DNA from: Chondrosia reniformis
Taxonomy: Eukaryota > Porifera > Demospongiae > Chondrillida > Chondrillidae
Length of the DNA stretch: 64,000 bases
Direction: 5' to 3'
Assembly (NCBI GenBank): GCA_947172415.1
Contig: OX359189.1
Span: forward strand, 9,996,501-10,060,500
The position numbers and the translations under genes are program-made. Below the pieces are notes generated by a model that was given only the letters and a program-made list of their open reading frames with translations, did no database searches and was not told the origin of the DNA. Below, one piece after another: positions 45,700 to 62,998 of this stretch; position 1 is the first letter of the stretch, and each line of letters starts with the position of its first letter.

Positions 45700-48600
45700 G
45701 TATAAAATTAGCTCTTTATAGGAAGACAATTATAGCTATAATGTCATTGAGCCTCATTGCTACGTATAGTAACTATTAGATTTCAAAGTTTTGAACATTA
45801 ACAGGAAAATTAATAATAACAATAACATGTTTATTCATACACTTTCTCACTGATCACTATATTTAAACATTCTGCATTGTTATTGTTATTACTAATAATA
45901 TAATTATACTGAACACTCACCCAACACATTCAAGTGTTGCAAGAGAGAAAGTATCAAAACAAGACAGTGACCTTGAGAGACTCTTTCCTGATCCTAGTTA
46001 TAAATAAAGGTGATCATTGCAGCAAGTTAAGGTTGCTATACCTATCTTCACATGTAGTATAGAGCATTGTAATTCTTATAACTTAAGGGATTACAAAATT
46101 AACTTTTTAACAAGAATACATTGTAACTCCCAAAGAAGTTGCTATTCAATTAGTACATGCTCAGACACAAATCTTTCCAAAACATGTTATTGCATCAACC
46201 ACTGTCATGTGCTGTTACAATGAAGCAGTTGGACAGAAAAGTTTCAATGAAAATTATAATCTACAAAGCTTATACTAGTACAGTAGTTACAGATAGGTCC
46301 TGTTAAAAGGACATGAAGTACTATTACATCACCTTTACATACTGCACAACAAATCACCTAGTCAGCTGATTCCAATTGAGACCAGGCAGTTTCTCCAAAG
46401 TCAATATTAATGGATGTACAAGAAGAAACAAACATTAGTGAAGATACCACTTTGACTTACATGTGTAAAGTTTGTTTTACAAGTGAGAGCCACATGAACA
46501 ACTGATTGCTTTATTTCCATTTGATGGTTGCCAGGGAACTGCACCTGGTTGCTATGGAGACTTTCTATTATTAGAAATAATAATAATATATTTTTAGGTA
46601 GAGAAGTAAACAAGATGTACAATGTAAGCACATTTAGACAATTGCTTATTTACACCTCTGATGGTCAGCACTGTAACCAATCCCCCAAATGAGTGTAGCC
46701 ATAGCTACTTGGAGCTGGAAGGGGCCATAAACCAGTTGGACAAATTTAGGGTTCTTTGAACTGTCTAGTTACCATGGATACTCAAGAATATTAAAAACAA
46801 GTAGATTATCTAAGTAGCTACAGAAACAAGAAAGATTGTGAATAGTTTCACAATTTACCTACAAACTATAACTAAGCCAATAAACTTTAATAATCTTGCG
46901 CAAATAGATTGTAAAGTTTCAAAGCCAAATGCAAGGTAAACTGATCTACAGGATACAGAGAACCTGATAAGCATGTACTACACACCTCCTCCAACTGAAC
47001 TATGGTAGCTTGGAGTTACTAGTTACTAGGGACTGGTAGAGATGCTAATCTGGTAGTCCCATTGGACAAATGTAACACAGGTCCTTTACAGTTGTTATAC
47101 TCACTGCTGATTCCATGCAAATTTCCCCTTGATCCAATACCTTCTTTCACTATCTTTCCAACCTGGATATTGGTGTAGTCAATAACTTTAATAATCTCCC
47201 ACCACTCAGTCCTTCTGCTTGCTTAATTGGACATGTTGCTAGGTAACTGACATGTGATTTCCATGACAATTCTTCTGCAGATAAAGCAAATAAAGTATAG
47301 GCTGCACAATAAGCCATATACGTGTGTAATCAAATGTTGGTTTGCATTTTGAGCAGTCTCACAAGTAAATATTATTACTGACGTAAAGATGCTGATTAAT
47401 ATGCTAATCGTGTAACTTAAAAGAAAAAAAACATCATTTAAAGAGACTATAATTTGTCTGATTCCCTAAACAAGATGACCTACCAATTAGTGAAGTTTAG
47501 GGCATGTACAACGCCAAAGTTCCTCAAAAATAGGCAATTAGCCTTCAGCTCTACGTTGCAACGGCCATTTTGGATTCACAAATTGATTGAGCAATAAAAC
47601 GTATGCACGAAGAAATCGCTCACAAACTTTGATTCATTCAATAATACCTATGGATATCATAATTAAGAACCCTGTTCTGTTTAACATATGATTCTTAATG
47701 TCCCGTGTTGTTGCATGAAACATGCCGCATGACATATGTATGTCAATTCATGCGATCGCAGGAGCTTGTATGTTTAATTAACATTTTTGTATATGTTTAA
47801 TGATTTTTGCTGAACAACTGAGGGTTCATTGAAACATTAATAGTTTGTGTAAACACTTCCATTCATGGGGTCAATGCAATTGTTATATGATTCAATTATG
47901 GCTTCGCTGGATAGCCATGCATGCATGTTTTCGAGTTTGAACTCAATAGAAATAACAACTTGCTGAATAGGTCGGTGCATGTACTGCATGTTGTCTATTG
48001 TTCTTAAACATGACATCGAAAACAATTTGGTTCCACGATTTTCCGCCAAGTTCACAATGTTTCCCGCCGACAACTTCTAATAAATAGGCAAGGAAATTTT
48101 CAGTCTTTGGCCTCCGGGCTATCAACTCTGGAGGTCTACTTTGGTGTGGATCGATGCGCCAACCATTCTTGGAGTACGAGCAATGGTACATGCCTATCCG
48201 AAGGGTCATCGGTGTTCGTATAGTGGGGTGGTCTCTCTATCATGGGTTAGTGCCTGGAGATGTATCTCACTATTAATCCTGCTTGTGTGTTAAATTGGCA
48301 CTTGCGGGATTCTTGCTATACGACCCGTACCTGGAGGTTGGTGTGGTCCAGTGCCACTACGTAGTCGGTCAGGAACCCCTGTTGTAGGCTGCAGCTTCAG
48401 GTTGGTTTGGAAGGAATTTGCATTTAATTTGTATTCAAAGCAGTATTTCTTTGTATTTTATATTATGTATTTTCAATTCTTTTCTTGCAGTTCAGTGAAC
48501 TGATGGGTCCCTACTCTAAAGCGCCTGGCCGATCCCAATGAGCTAAAGTCTGTGTACAGTACTCTCAAGCTGCGTTGTGTGCACATGATGATTCTCATTG

Positions 48601-50224
48601 GTGGGAGTTTGTGGTCCGCCAGGGTCGGGCTTGTTCTGTCCGTAGCGTGAGGCAGTGCAAGACTAGTAACTGGTCACAGGTCGGTCAGGTACGCCGGACC
48701 GTTCCCGAGCAGCTTCTCTTACGACGCAAGTAGTGGAAGTGTCAAACAGAGTTGAGAAACCGGAGGCCTTTTGGGGCACGAAGTACTTCTACCTCCACGT
48801 GGTGTGTCCTGGGGTCACCTTTACAGTCAGTAAAGTGATGCGAAAAGAAGTACTACAGCAAACCAATCCAAGCCACTCAAAAGGAGGAAGAAACAGCATG
48901 TTTTTAAGAACTACATTGTTTGAACATTTTTCTCATTTTATAATTTAAGTATAAATGTATATTGCACAAATGATCATTGATTGTATATACAATCCAAATT
49001 GGTGATATTAATAAATCTATATCGTATACTATAGCTTCCATCTATAAGCATTCAGTATACTCTTGTAAACTCTTGCATAACAAGCAAATTTATAAAATTG
49101 TATTATACACACAAAGAGCATTGAATCAATATTAAGTGAATGCTGTCAGTGTATATATATTATGCTGAGTAGCCGACACATATGACACATATTATGCAAG
49201 GTAGGAGAACATGTTAGGAAAAAAGGAAAAAAAGAAGAAAATATAATGAGGTATGACTAAGATGTTCATCTATATAAGACTTTTTCATTTTTTTTCATTT
49301 CCCATTAGGTATATAAAGCATTGCATAAAAGTAAAAATTGCAAGCATATGACAGGTCTATAAGAACCAGCTATTACCAGAATCACTATATAGATTATATA
49401 AGACATATTTTACTTTTGAAAATATTTTTGTATATTTATTGTACTACTTCATAAGTGATTTTTATACTAATCCTATATACCACAAGTTATATCCAATAGT
49501 TACAAGTTGTGACACAAAATGTACATCAAGTGCCAATGCAATCACTAAGATTTACGCATGTACTATGTGGCGACTGTAGAATTTTTAAACTTTAAAAATC
49601 CTCCGATCATTGGTTGCATTGTGTGTTTAAGTGTCAGTCATAGTGACACAAAGGGTACATAACTACATAATATGCGTATACCCAAGCTTGTACTCTATAT
49701 ATGAAATTTACACATATTATATACACATCTTATATATGATAACACAAATCCTATTCTCTATTTACACATGTTCATGTATGAAATCTCATGAATATCAACT
49801 GAAACTTAAGTACCTTCACATTTCAACTATATATATATAGAGTGTGTATATCTACATATATATGTACACACATAAACATGTATTCATTCATTGCACTATT
49901 GAGTACTAATGTATTTGTAATATTAAAGATTCATTTTTCATTCATATAGAATCTGTGAATAATGTCTCAATATTATTCGTGACCATTCATTTTTATCAAT
50001 TTAGTTATATACATACATTATAATAATATCTTCTTTTGAATTATTTAGTTCTTTCAACAACATATACATAATACGCAGCATGCAGAACATTAGTTTTTCT
50101 GATTGATTTTATTGGTATCTCAAAAAGGTTTATTTATATATTATTGATTATTATACAAATTGTGGAATGTTTATACTTTTAACTGTAAAATATACACAAT
50201 TATGTTCAATTCAGTTTGCAAAAA
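45700..50224. other. Intergenic stretch, no supported gene
   Basis: Mostly AT-rich. 48100-48780 is distinctly richer in G+C. It contains a plus-strand stretch without stops (about 48543-48733) reading HDDSHWWEFVVRQGRACSV and a minus-strand open stretch at 47943-48209. Neither has a start with leader, splice sites or a domain I recognise. I suspect an old transposon or a captured gene fragment. Confidence 0.45.
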
Positions 50225-52591
50225 TCATGGCGTCTCATTAGTAATGTGCTCAGTGTCAGCCATTTTGTTGCCTTGGTAACCTTTGTTCTCAATTACTTCA
50301 GAAGGCACAGCATAGGCAGGATTACACAGCATATCAATTTGTTTCATCTCAATCTCTTCATATGAAACATGCTGTGAATTGCAATCAGTAGGAACATCTA
50401 AAAGTATAAAATTAGCTCTTTATAGGAAGACAGTTATAGCTATAATGTCATTGAGTCTCATTGCTACGTATAGTAACTATTAGATTTCAAATTTTCAATT
50501 ATGAACAGGAAAATTAATAACAATATAGAATATTTATTTATTCACTTAAGCAAGTAAATTTCTCATGATCACTAATCATGTGCACTCACTCACTCACTCA
50601 CTCACTCACTCATTCACTATCATTAGTATTACATGTACAGCTGATGAAGAACATTCTGTATTATTATTACTAATTTTCCTGCTGTTTATCCTCAAAGGTT
50701 CACAATCAAATGTATAGCTGATTATCATAATATCATATACGTACGTATATACTAACCACTTTTCTTCTTGTGATAGTAATATACAATGATCAGTATAATA
50801 GAGATGAGTAGGATGAGTATGAGAATCACTCCTACAATAGCTCCAATGATAGCTAGTGTTGTGTCTTCAGACACACGATAGGAATTAGCTGTATGCATAT
50901 ACATGTATAATATGGCCATTTGTAAAATAAAGTCATTAATTTTTAATTATTGTGAAAAATATTCTACTAAATTAACACATAAATATAATAAACTTACATG
51001 GTAAATGAGTCACACTTAATTCCAACTGAAATGGAGTACTTTCCCCAACACTGTTCATAGCACTCACATTAATGTTATAAATCTCTCTAATAGTCAATGT
51101 ATCTACTAACATGACACTGTGAGATCTCAGATGAGCCGAAAGAAAGGTCATGTTGAAACTGTAGTTTCCTCCAGCAATCTCCACCTGTCAACATGTTAGG
51201 AAAATTTACATAAACAAAATTTATTCTTTGTAAAATTAATATTCATATTTTTATATATTTTATATATTACATACCTGACCATAACTGAAATTCACATTTA
51301 TTGCCTACATACACTGTACTCACAGTATAGTTAGTAACATTCTGTCCTCCGTCAGTCACTAGTACAACATCCACTGATAGAATAGTCAGTGAGAGTGCTT
51401 CAACTGATACACTCTCAATAATAGGAACTACATAACAGACAAATACTCATATACCTCACTATACACTACATGGAACTTCATCTCACATACCTGAGTCAGG
51501 TGTAGTAAAGGTACTGGCTGCTGGAGGACTCACTCCATATTCATTCTCAGCTACTATTTCCACTCCATATAGAGTGCTGTGTTGAAGGTTAGTCAGTGAC
51601 AGAGCAGTCACATCTGATGTAGTGAAGGAGAGAGTGACAGTGTTGTTTGTTATGTTGATGGAATACTTGAGTGGTTGATCAGTTCCTCCATTATCAGATG
51701 GAGGGCTCCAACTGATAGTAGCTGAGAATGGACTTACATCTTCAAATGTGATATTATGTGGAGCAGAAGGTGGAGCTATGGAATTATATTAATCGATTTA
51801 CATTGTTATTTCTATATACATCACTTCAATCAACTCACCCACAATGTTTAAATATGTTGCTATGGTAACACTTCCTGCTTCATTAGTTACATTGCAAGTG
51901 TAGTTTCCACTATCTTCACTTCTCTTCAGAGAAGAGACAGTTAAGATGGATCCACTCACTCCTTCTGTGATCTCAACTCCATCTCTCTCAAACACATAAC
52001 TAATAGGTGGAGGGTTGACAGCTGATGGAGTACAGTTGAATGTAAATACTTCTGTAAAAACAACATTCTGCACTTTAGAGTGTACAACAAATTCTGGGAC
52101 ATCTATCAATATAGGAAAATATATTGTATACTTTAAATATAGAATACAAAGAATAGTCACTCACAGTACACATCCAAGTTGACAACAGCTGTATCACTTC
52201 CTGCTGTAGTAGTCACATTTACTGTGTAAGATCCACTGTCAGTACGATTAACATTTTGTGTTTTAAAGCTAGATGCTCCATTACCAGATCCAATATTAAC
52301 AGTAATCCTGCCATCTTGTACAGTAACTGCATCATTAGTTATAATAATATTACTACTTACTGGAAATGGATCACCAGTTATAGTTAGAGGAGTAGTAAAG
52401 GATGTTCCTTCTATAGCAGTCCTATTTGTGATGCTTGGAGTGATGGATGGAGGAACTATATAATAAAAACACAGAAGTGTATATAGAAGGGGTATGTCCA
52501 AATGACTCACTGATGGTTGTAACGTACTTTGACAAAGATTATTGCGAAATAATCCAAAAAGAAAGATCACGACGTACAACAGACAAATCAT
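50225..52591 (-). CDS. Gene I: Ig2-FN3(2) receptor, YEEI/NPxY tail
   Basis: Eight exons (52591-52528, 52455-52165, 52102-51839, 51775-51491, 51427-51324, 51184-50998, 50888-50757, 50397-50225) total 1500 nt, 499 aa. Leader MICLLYVVIFLFGLF; Ig 22-118 (DSGSYTVNVTTTAG, without a standard cysteine pair); Ig 119-206 (DSGNYTCNVTNEAG); FN3 207-301; split FN3 302-398 (INVSAMNSVGES); TM about 408-431 (IIGAIVGVILILILLISIIL); tail 443-499. The tail has HVSYEEIEM, which fits both ITIM (VxYxxI) and the pYEEI optimum of Src-type SH2 domains, and NPAYAVPSEV. The terminal ITYET of paralogues reads ITNETP here, so that tyrosine is lost. The first Ig of H and L is absent from this gene. Confidence 0.85.
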
Positions 52592-54541
52592 TCCACCTCT
52601 CCTTGATAGTGTTCTAATCTTCTTCCTTGATATATATATCTTGCGTTAATGCACGTGCAGTATACAGTTGCTAGGTGAAATTGTAATACACTAATTGTGG
52701 AGACAATCTATAGCTAAGTACAGTATACTAATATAGGCTCTATATAGGCTTAAGTGAGGTATCCGAATTGAATCGAAATTGACATGATATTCAGTCGAAA
52801 TTCGGACGTACACACGCGCATCCGAAGTATTCAGTTTTAACTTTATGTCAATATCACTTGCATTAAAAATCTAACATGCATAAGGTGTTGTCGATTTATA
52901 TTTATTATACCTCACTATACACTACATAAAACTACATCTCACATACCTGAGTCAGTTGTAATAACAATGAATAACATCTGGATAATGTACTACCAAACAA
53001 GACAGTGATTATGAGAGATAACCATACAGAAGTACATATGCATGGCATACTGAAATTTAAATTATATCCTTATCCATACACATAACTTCTGTTTGGGTGC
53101 ACCATGGATAGCTGATGTAGGGATGGTGCCATTAAGAATATATAATCTGTAGAATTGTGCTATGAATGAAGTGTGCTATCACTATAGCTCTCTCTCATTA
53201 GCTTAGGATTTTGTTTCCAACTGGATCAAAATTTGAATATTCACATATACTGCACATATTCACTGATACATTTTAATTAGTTTTACGTATATTGCCATAA
53301 TTTAATGAGAGTGGTGATTACAAAATTTGTGAAGGTTTCTAATAAAATAATAAGTTTTGCTCTTGACACCAGTTTATACACATCAGAGTAACATATTTGA
53401 GAAAAAGAAAACACTCTAATTACATGTATTAAATATGCTTTACATACAATTCTGTCTACATTACTCTACATATACAATAATTGAATACAAATGTACACAT
53501 GTACATGTATATACACCCAATCCATTGTGCTTCACATATCTTCTCATTACATGAGTTTGCCCAATCAGTTGTGTGTATACACTGAAATTATATGTATATA
53601 TTTGTATTGTACTTCTTACTGCATGAAATCAGAGTAAAAGTAATAGCACAAACATGACCAATGGAAGTAATACACTGAGATAAGCACTACTGGATGCCAG
53701 CTGAACCTGCAGGTGAGAAGTTAATTTAAATATCTGACAATTACACAGCTAGTGATTATAATCCTTTCTTCCTAATTTAGTGAATCCCAATAAACTGATC
53801 ATTGCACATACAACTATAGCATATTGAAATGGTTAACAAAAATGGTGTATGTGGTTAGCCTTATATAGGCCTTAGCAAAATTAATGTTTCAGGCTTCCTT
53901 ACAATCTCTGTTTGTCCCAATAACACCAGCTCAGTGCAGCAACAGTAATTGATCTCTGCACCTATCTTATGTATAATTAGATTGGTGGAACTGTACATGT
54001 ACCATTGAGATCTAGAATGGAAACTGAGAAGATACTCCAATGAACCCCAATTGGTACAGAGTGTATAACAATCCAAATGAGATTGAGGATGCTAATCAGT
54101 TCATGTGTCCCAAACTGAATGACAGGAGACAAGAGACTTATTAACTGGGATGCGGGCGGGGACGATAAACTGGGATTGGAATTTGCCTGGCCTTATGAAA
54201 TATTTATGCAGTGTTATATAAATTATCATCTCAGTATAAACCACATTTTAAATATATGTCTATATATCTGATTCTGTATTCTAATATATTTATTATGCTA
54301 ATACGGATCCGAATATTAAATATCTCAACATACTAATGTAGAACCTCTCTCCACCATAAGTCGCACAGCGTCTCTGGTTAGGGATATGAATATCATTGGA
54401 ATTCACACTCTCATTCAAATTGGCAACGGAAAAATTGCGAGTCAGATGTAACGTTTTTACCTAGCAGCTATATAATATACTGCACGTGAACTTATATTAT
54501 TTAACGTTTCTCTACGCTATCAAGGAAGAAGATTAAAAGTT
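52592..54541. other. Divergent intergenic region between I and H
   Basis: 52592-53300 is duplicated upstream of gene L at 61178-62040, including ATCAAGGAGAGG just before the leader and GTCGAAATTCGGACGTAC. Gene H shares ATCAAGGAAGAAGATTA before its ATG, so these three genes have related promoters. 53300-54480 has no supported gene. Confidence 0.55.
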
Positions 54542-57711
<3,170 letters not shown>

Positions 57712-58173
57712 AAGGTCAAAAAATAAACTTGATCATTTCATCCCTTTTAACTGATTTACTTTAGTAAACTCATTTATGAGTATTGTATATTCATTTGTTC
57801 ATACATTCACATGTCATGTCAATTTAACACTTATTGATGGAGTAGATATAGAATCTAAATGGATATATAATGCACTGAAAACATTCAAATAGCAGTACTT
57901 GTAGTAGATAGCCACTACTTGTGCAGTGTTTGGTCAGTCTGTTAGCTAGGTTACCAACTGAAGAATATTAGGCTTAGTCATTTACATATTACATAAATAT
58001 ATGTACGTACACTTCAAATTCATACAGTATTTTCAAAATATATAATACTTGTGAATGATATCTTTATAATTATTATTATGTGTATATAACAAAAAACTAT
58101 ATATTTTTATTGTTATCACTTATCTCATATTATTATACAAATTATGGAATTGGAATACACAATTGTGTTTCAT

Positions 58174-61100
58174 TTAGTTTAAAAATGTCTCATAAGTAAT
58201 GTGCTCAGTGTCAGCCATCTTGTTGCCTTGGTAACCTTTGTTCTCAATTACTTCAGAAGGCACAGCATAAGCAGGATTACACAGCATATCAATTTGTTTC
58301 ATCTCAATCTCTTCATATGAAACATGCTGTGAATTGCAATCGGTAGGAACATCTAAAAGTATAAAATGTACTTCTTTATAGGAAGACAATTATAGCTATA
58401 ATGTCATTGAGCCTCATTGCTACGTATAGTAACTATTAGATTTCAAAATTTCGAGCATTAACAGGAAAATGTATAATAATAACAATAACAGAATGTTTAT
58501 GTTTATACACTTAAGTAAATTTCTCATTATCACTAATCACTATACTCACTCACTCACTCTCATTAGTGTTACATGTACAGCTGATGAAGAACATTCTTAT
58601 TGTTATTATTACTAATTTTCCTGCTGTTAATCCTCAAAAGTTCACATAACCCTAACTGATTATATATAATCATATCATATACGTACTAACCACTTTTCTT
58701 CTTGTGATAGTAAAATACAATAATCAGTATCTTTAAGATGAGGAGGAGAATTACTACAATCACTCCTACAATAGCTCCAATGATAGCTAGTGTTGTATCT
58801 TCAGACACATGATCGGAATTAACTGTATACATATACATGTATAATGACCATATACACATATATACGTATACGTAAATAAACTAAAGTCATTAATTTATAA
58901 TTGAGAACAATGTTCTACTAAACTAACACATAAATATAATAAACTTACATGGTAAATGAGTCACACTTAATTACAACTGAAATGGAGTACTCTCCCCAAC
59001 ACTGTTCATAGCACTCACATTAATGTTATAAATCTCTCTAATAGTCAATGTATCTACTAACATGACACTGTAAGATCTCAGATGAGCTGAGAGAAAGGTC
59101 ATGTTGAAACTGAAGTTTCATTCAGAAATCTCCACCTGTCAACATTTTAGGAAAATTTACATAAACAAAATTTATTCTTTGTAAAATTAATATTCATATT
59201 TTTATATATTTTAAACACTCACAGTATAGTTAGTAACATTCTGTCCTCCATCAGTCAGTAGTACAACATCCACTGATAGAATAGTCAGTGAGAGTGCTTC
59301 AACTGATACACTCTCAATAATAGGAACTACATAACAGACAAATACTCATATACCTCACTATACACTACATGGAACTACATCTCACATACCTGAGTCATTT
59401 GTAGTAAAGGTACTGGCTGCTGGAGGACTCACTCCATATTCACTCTCAGCCACTATTTCCACTCCATATTGAGTGCTGTGTTGAAGGTTAGTCAGTGACA
59501 GAGTAGTCACATCTGATGCAGTGAAGGAGAGAGTGACAGTGTTGTTTGTGATGCTGATGGAGTACTTGAGTGGTTGATCAGTTCCTCCATTATCGGATGG
59601 AGGGCTCCAACTGATAGTAGCTGAGAATGGACTTACATCTTCAAATGTGATATTATGTGAAGCAGAAGGTGAAGCTATGGAATTATATTAATCGATTAAC
59701 ATTGTTATTTCTGTATCACCTCAATCAACTCACCCAACACATTCAAGCATGTTGCTATGGCAACACTTCCTGCTTTATTAGTCACTGTACAAGTGTAGTT
59801 TCCACTATCTTCACTTCTCTTCCGAGAAGAGACAGTTAAGATGGATCCATTCACTCCTTCTTTGATGTTCACTCCATCTCTCTCAAACACATAACTACTA
59901 GGTGGAGGGTTGGCAGCTGATGGAGTACATTTGAATGTGAATACTTCTGTAAAAACAACATTCTACACTTTAGAGTGTACAACAAATTCTGGGACATCTA
60001 TCAAAATATAAGAAAATATATTGTATTACTTTTAAGTTATACATATTAGCCTGTATTCAAGTTTATATATATTACTTCACTTATAATACCTTATTATAGC
60101 AAAACATATTCATAATATTCTGCAGTAACTCACACCATACAGATATTACAGGAAAGGGTTCTGGCTGATCATGATCCACTGATTCTGAGCCATCACTAGC
60201 AGCACAATGTACAGTAGCTCCATTCCAAACTCTGTTTATGTTAGACAAAGTGAGATGAGAATGGTAGTCACTACCAACTGTTGCCATGGTACCATCTGAT
60301 AGGGTCTTGTTAGAGGTAATGGTTGTCTCTGTACTGCCATTGTTCAAGTACCACTTTGCATACAGTCTCCCGGATGTACTATTTGCTGCACAAGTAAACG
60401 TGAGATTGCCTCCTTCCAATGTGGTTACATTGCCTCTCGGATAGTCAAGAAAACTGACCTGACCTTAGTAACAGAGAAATAAGCTTAGACATTAGCTGAA
60501 AGGTGTGCAGAATATTGTGAATAAGTTATGCTATAATTAAGGTATTATAAGTGAAGTAATATATAAACTTGAATACATTTATACCTGGTTGCTGAAGGGG
60601 TAAATAATAATAACAATAACAATAACAATAACAATTATAGGCCTATAGCGTGTGTATACGTATCATCGTGTATATAGAAGGATGTTCCTTCTATAACAAT
60701 CTCGTTTGTGATGGGTGGAGTGATGGATGGAGGAACTAATAAAAACACAGAAGGAAGAAGGTGTATGTAGAAGGTGTATGTAGAAGGTGTATGTAGAAGG
60801 TGTATGTAGAAGGTGTATGTAGAAGGTGTATGTAGAAGGTGTATGTAGAAGGTGTATGTAGAAGGTGTATGTAGAAGGTGTATGTAGAAGGTGTATGTAG
60901 AAGGTGTATGTAGAAGGTGTATGTAGAAGGTGTATGTAGAAGGTGTATGTCCAAATGACTCACTGATGGTTGTAACGTACTTTCACAAAGCTTATTGTAA
61001 AAAGTGACCTGACCTTAGTAACAGAGAAATTTAACTTGTATTAGCTGAAAGTCCCTAGCGCGTGTATCATCGTATGTCTAGAAGGTAGTGGTGTATTTCC

Positions 61101-61177
61101 AAACGATATGACTTACTCTCACACAGATTATTGCTAAATGATCCAAAAAGAAAGATCACGACGTACAGCCAAATCAT
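58174..61177 (-). pseudogene. Gene L: Ig2-FN3(2) receptor with one in-frame stop
   Basis: Eight exons (61177-61117, 60463-60134, 59997-59734, 59674-59390, 59326-59223, 59135-58949, 58822-58691, 58352-58174) total 1542 nt with all phases closing. Leader MIWLYVVIFLFGSFS; first Ig (EGGNLTFTC, WNGATVHCAAS) as in gene H; second Ig (DSGNYTCTVTNKAG), two FN3, TM and tail as in gene I. The tail keeps all motifs: HVSYEEIEM, NPAYAVPSEV, HITYETF. A TAG at 59965-59963 (CAG in gene I) ends the frame after codon 141, leaving a leader plus one Ig. The second Ig also has FKC where gene I has FNC. It is either a recent pseudogene, a source of a short secreted Ig, or a sequencing error. Confidence 0.82.
60757..60950. 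repeat. 13-bp minisatellite, about 15 copies
   Basis: Unit AGAAGGTGTATGT, perfect over nearly all copies, in gene L intron 1. Gene I intron 1 has a single related unit at the same place. Just before it, 60680-60735 is a 56-bp scrap of the gene I-type Ig exon. Confidence 0.92.
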
Positions 61178-62090
61178 TCCACCTCTCCTTGATAGTGTTC
61201 TAATCTTCTTCCTTGATAATGAGAAACGTATATATCTTGCGTTAATGCACGTGCAGTATAGCAGTATAGGTGAAAATGTAATACACTAATTGTGGAGACC
61301 ATCTATAGCTAAAGTACAGTAATTACAGGCTCTATATAGGCTTAAGTGAGGTGTCCGAATTGAATCGATATTGACGTGATATTCAGTCGAAATTCGGACG
61401 TACATACGCGCATCCGAAGTATTCGGCACCCAAGTATTCAGTTTTAACTTTATGTCTATACCATCTCCATTAAGAATCTTATACAACATCCATAAGGTGT
61501 TGTCAATTTATATTTACTCACTATACACTACATGGAACTACATCTCACATACCTGAGTCAGGTGCAGTAACAATGAATAACATCTCGATAATGAACCAGG
61601 GCCGGCGGCCATAGCCGCCCCACCTTTTTAGTCATAACAAAATTTTGCATCAATACCTAACTGTTTATACCTTTAAGGCTTGAACCGCTCGAGCATTTTG
61701 TTGCAATCAACGCTGTATGTAGTCAGGCTGCACCGACCTCCATTTTCTAATGACGTCATGGCCCACTATGGCCCAGCGAATTGGTCCTACGATGCTCCAG
61801 ACTGGCAGAGAATTTGTTATGGGCAGAAAGGGCAGATTAGGGACATTTGGTAACTTTAAGTAATATGTTTTTGCTGATAGATGATGTAGGGATGGTGCCA
61901 TTAAGAATATATAATCTGTAGAATTGTGCTATGAATGAAGTCTGCTATCACTATAGCTCTCTCTCATTAGCTTAGGATTTTGTTTCCAACTGGATCAAAA
62001 TTTGAATATTCACATGTAACTGATACATTTTATTAGTTTTGAATTGACAACCCTGCATGTAGCTATATTTGTATATTCAGTAGAGTAATC
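61178..62090. repeat. Upstream duplication shared with gene I, with an insertion
   Basis: Parallels 52592-53300. An extra block of about 270 bp (about 61600-61870, richer in G+C, starting GGGCCGGCGGCCATAGCCGC) interrupts it and is absent from the gene I copy. No coding exon. Confidence 0.6.
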
Positions 62091-62104
62091 AATCAGAATT
62101 GGGA

Positions 62105-62998
62105 CACATCAGAATTGGAACACCTGGTTCTCGGCGAATACAAGGGCTATGAGCTTCAAACTTGGACTGACTTGTAGCTCTCATCAAACGTAATTCACAT
62201 GCTTACAACAAGACAGATGCATCTGGATTTCGCTGAGAATGAGCGGTTTATCTAGCTGTCCCAAAACAATCAAAATTAGGACAGTTTAATCAGAAATGGG
62301 ACACTCCCATCTGGTGCCTTCAGTTTTAGATGGATATAGCTCTAACTTGCACAGAAGGTAGCCCTATGCCTCCTCTATGAAGTGTCCTACTTTCATCAGA
62401 AACCAACTGAAACCCACTGAATGTGGCCACGACGATCCTAACACATTCTCCCAATCGGAAATGGGACAGCTCCCCTATCAGAAATGGGAACAATGTTGGA
62501 AGCTGGTTCTCTGCGAATACCGGAGTTATCAGCTTCAAATAAGGATTGAAATGTAGCTCTCCTCGCAGATGATTGGCATCCTTACAACCAGACAGTTAGG
62601 TCCTGATTTTGCAGAGAACGAGCAGTTCATCTTGATGCCCCGAAACAATCAAAATTGGGACACTTTCATTATGAACAGAAGAAGTACATCTGACTCCTTC
62701 AGTTTTAGATGGACATGCATCTAAGTTGCACAGAAGGAAGCTCTATGTCTCCTCTAAGAAATAGTCCACTTTCAGTGAAAACCGTTTGAATTCCACTGAA
62801 TGCGGCCATGCACGACTATCACAACATAATACTCATGCACCCAATCAGAAATTGGGGTCTTGTTTGCAGCTGGTTCTCTGTGAATACTGGAGCTATCGGC
62901 TTCAAACAAGGATTGAAGTGTAGCTCTGTTTGCAGCTGATTGGCAGCAGAGAATGAGCAATTTATCTGGATGCTCAAAAACATTCAGAATTGGGACAC
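62105..62998. repeat. Tandem repeat of about 370-380 bp
   Basis: CTGGTTCTC... recurs at 62124, 62503 and 62870, with the shared phrases CTTCAGTTTTAGATGGA, TGCACAGAAGG and AATTGGGACA. About 2.4 units. No protein frame is kept across units. Confidence 0.8.

Noticed and set aside
47837..48209. Two overlapping minus-strand open frames
   Set aside because: Different frames of the same stretch, no domain recognised, no exon signals; kept only as part of the intergenic description.
60736..60963. Minus-strand frame with repeated HTPSTYTFYIHLL
   Set aside because: Translation of the 13-bp minisatellite in gene L intron 1, not a gene.
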